A stretch of 64,000 nt of DNA from Cryphonectria parasitica EP155. Its lineage: Eukaryota; Ascomycota; Sordariomycetes; Diaporthales; Cryphonectriaceae. Where the stretch lies: positions 2,029,630-2,093,629 of the forward strand of contig NW_024468916.1 of the NCBI RefSeq assembly GCF_011745365.1. The letters run 5' to 3'. Below the pieces are notes generated by a model, which worked only from the letters and a program-made list of their open reading frames with translations, ran no database searches and had not been told where the DNA came from. Shown piece after piece: positions 62,481 through 64,000 of this stretch. A program made the translations under genes and the position numbers. Positions within the stretch are counted from its first letter, which is position 1, and the number at the start of each line of letters is the position of its first letter.

Positions 62481-64000
62481 CTAGCACTGCCGATTGATCT
62501 TGGCCCAGGTCTCTACATCATGCAGCTCGCAGATTCTATCCATATTAGTGAGAAACCCCAACTCCTCCAACCGCTCGCAGATCCCAATCAGATCCCTCGA
62601 TTTCGAGACCCAGGGCACGTGCTGCAAAAGTCTTACGTCTTTCTCCCTTTCTGCGTGGTCTTTTTCATCCCATAAAGGATCGTACTGAGTCCAAGATACA
62701 ATGATTTCTTCCAACTCGTCCCTCAAATCATTGCCGATGTGGTCCAGTTGCTCTCTTGCGGCTTCAAACCATTCTGGCTCTCTCTCGTAACTCATGAAGT
62801 TAACTTTGCCTAGCACACGAATAGTCCTGTTGTTGCACCCCTTGGCCGGTATACCGGCAAGAGACTCTGGGATGGCTCCACATCCCGTCTCTTCGCTGAA
62901 CCGCGGGTACCTGTGATGCACGATAGACAGGAGCATGTCCACGACTGTGTGTGCTGGGACACAAGCAAGCAGGGCAGAATCATAAGTGGAGAAATCTTTC
63001 CGAATGGAAAATCGGGAATTAACGAACATTCTCGTAGCCGAGCGAGAATGACCTTCATAGGTTGTGCTGAAATTGAGGGGGACCATATCGTCGAGTCGCG
63101 CACCGCTGAAGACGAAAACATAGACAGTGCCCAACATGTTCGCAAGCTTTTGCGGTCCTGGATTAAGGTTCCATGCCACTTGCATCACGTTCGCCAAATA
63201 ACATGCGAATGGTGTCTCGACTTGGGCGTACTGCCGAATCCACCTTGCTGGTGAAAATAGGCTTCCACGCCAATTGGGGTCAGCACCCTCTTTCAGCAGG
63301 AATTTGATCGATTCCAGCTGCTCGGCCAGGGGTGTTCCATATTTACCGACGAAGTAACAAGCATTGAGGAGAATCTCGGATTTCCCATCGTTGCTGACTT
63401 TCTGCCCTTCGACTCGATGAAGAAGGTAGTCCTTCCCACAAAATTCGGCAACGGTCTTAAGAAAATTCGATCCACCACAGATTCGTGCGTAAGAGGTATT
63501 TCCAGTGACGAGCCGACCTGAGTCGCAGCGCTTCTTCCAATAGTCGAGGGTTCGGAACCACTCTGCCGAAAGCACATCGTTGATGCCGCCACGAATTTCG
63601 GGCGACACACGCAGTCCCAGCACTTCTTGATCCAGGATTGACCTTCCGGTGTGTTTCATACAATAGAGCTGACCCTCTGCCAAATCTGCCCGGAACAGTC
63701 GAACAAGGAGAGACATGTCTGAACTCGAGTCGTAGCTCCTTATCTCCTTACCCTCAACTGTATCCAGAAGGAAGTCCCGAGCAGTTCTATGGATGAACCG
63801 TATGTATTTGGTGCTGAAAGGCAATAGTCTGTCATATTTAGTCCCATACCAGCTCCAAAGGACATCGCGAGCAGAGTCTTTGGGGGAGATCTCAACAAGC
63901 CCGAAACAATAAGCAACAAGTGTTCTTTCGACTTCCCTGCACTTCTGCAGCAGGATGTTTTCCGAGACTAAGTTCTGAGGCTTGTCGATGGCACCCAAGA
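62481..64000 (-). CDS. C-terminal part of a NACHT-type (NLR-like) protein, 5' end outside the window
   Basis: The minus-strand frame is open to the right edge and ends at a TAG at 62481-62483, giving about 506 residues without a real ATG at the border, so the start lies beyond base 64000. The segment TKYIRFIHRTARDFLLDT, near residue 60 of the visible part, is typical of the region after the NACHT ATPase in fungal NLR-like incompatibility proteins (DUF7791 type). The rest is helical, with one weak ankyrin-like stretch (ESIKFLLKEGADPNWRG). Such proteins act in self/non-self recognition and programmed cell death; the NACHT core itself is not in the window, so family membership rests on the post-NACHT part. 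Convergent with the precursor gene. Confidence 0.72.
   Translation of the reverse strand, partial: LGAIDKPQNLVSENILLQKCREVERTLVAYCFGLVEISPKDSARDVLWSWYGTKYDRLLPFSTKYIRFIHRTARDFLLDTVEGKEIRSYDSSSDMSLLVRLFRADLAEGQLYCMKHTGRSILDQEVLGLRVSPEIRGGINDVLSAEWFRTLDYWKKRCDSGRLVTGNTSYARICGGSNFLKTVAEFCGKDYLLHRVEGQKVSNDGKSEILLNACYFVGKYGTPLAEQLESIKFLLKEGADPNWRGSLFSPARWIRQYAQVETPFACYLANVMQVAWNLNPGPQKLANMLGTVYVFVFSGARLDDMVPLNFSTTYEGHSRSATRMFVNSRFSIRKDFSTYDSALLACVPAHTVVDMLLSIVHHRYPRFSEETGCGAIPESLAGIPAKGCNNRTIRVLGKVNFMSYEREPEWFEAAREQLDHIGNDLRDELEEIIVSWTQYDPLWDEKDHAEREKDVRLLQHVPWVSKSRDLIGICERLEELGFLTNMDRICELHDVETWAKINRQC

Overview
The window is nuclear DNA of a filamentous ascomycete (Pezizomycotina; several products look most like Sordariomycete proteins). 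The signs are short spliceosomal introns (about 50-145 bp) with GT...AG ends and CTRAC-like branch sites, long gene-free gaps rich in microsatellites and homopolymers, and fungal families: NMN adenylyltransferase, a Kch1-type potassium transporter, HP1, a GH74 xyloglucanase with a CBM1, UstYa-like (DUF3328) proteins and a NACHT-type protein. I rebuilt exon joins by hand from splice signals, frame and family motifs. No tRNA, rRNA, CRISPR array or intact transposon was recognised.

Layout. 0-24.6 kb is mostly housekeeping: the 3' part of a low-complexity protein (+), NMN adenylyltransferase (-), a 2-oxoglutarate/Fe(II) oxygenase of the isopenicillin-N-synthase type (+), a Ser/Thr-rich single-pass membrane protein (-), a 54-residue membrane peptide (+), a histidine phosphatase (+), a Kch1-family membrane protein (+), a fusion of a flavin split barrel with a ferredoxin-reductase-like module (+), and a five-exon HP1 gene (-) with a small membrane-protein ORF just after it. 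24.6-30.8 kb is gene-poor. 30.8-45.1 kb holds a conserved fungal CxxC-finger/coiled-coil protein (+), a LacZ-type GH2 beta-galactosidase (-) divergent from a GH74 xyloglucanase (+), and a cupin protein (-). The pairing of galactosidase and xyloglucanase suggests plant cell-wall xyloglucan use. 47.7-50.5 kb holds an aquaporin (+) and a MAPEG protein (-).

The most striking part is 51.5-61.8 kb, which I read as a ribosomal-peptide (dikaritin/KexRiPP-like) biosynthetic cluster. It has three UstYa-like DUF3328 oxidases (51553-52449 -, 53582-54478 +, 55969-56848 -), a GNAT acetyltransferase (-), a membrane-anchored prolyl-4-hydroxylase-like 2OG oxygenase (+), and a secreted precursor (61048-61831 +) made of a signal peptide and 12 tandem 17-residue units. 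Each unit ends in a Lys-Arg Kex2 site and carries the same Tyr-Val-Trp-containing core. The expected path is secretion, Kex2 cutting into 12 copies, cyclisation at the Tyr side chain by UstY-type oxidases, and tailoring by the hydroxylase and possibly the acetyltransferase. I do not recognise this core sequence from any characterised family member. A partial NACHT-associated gene lies at the right edge.
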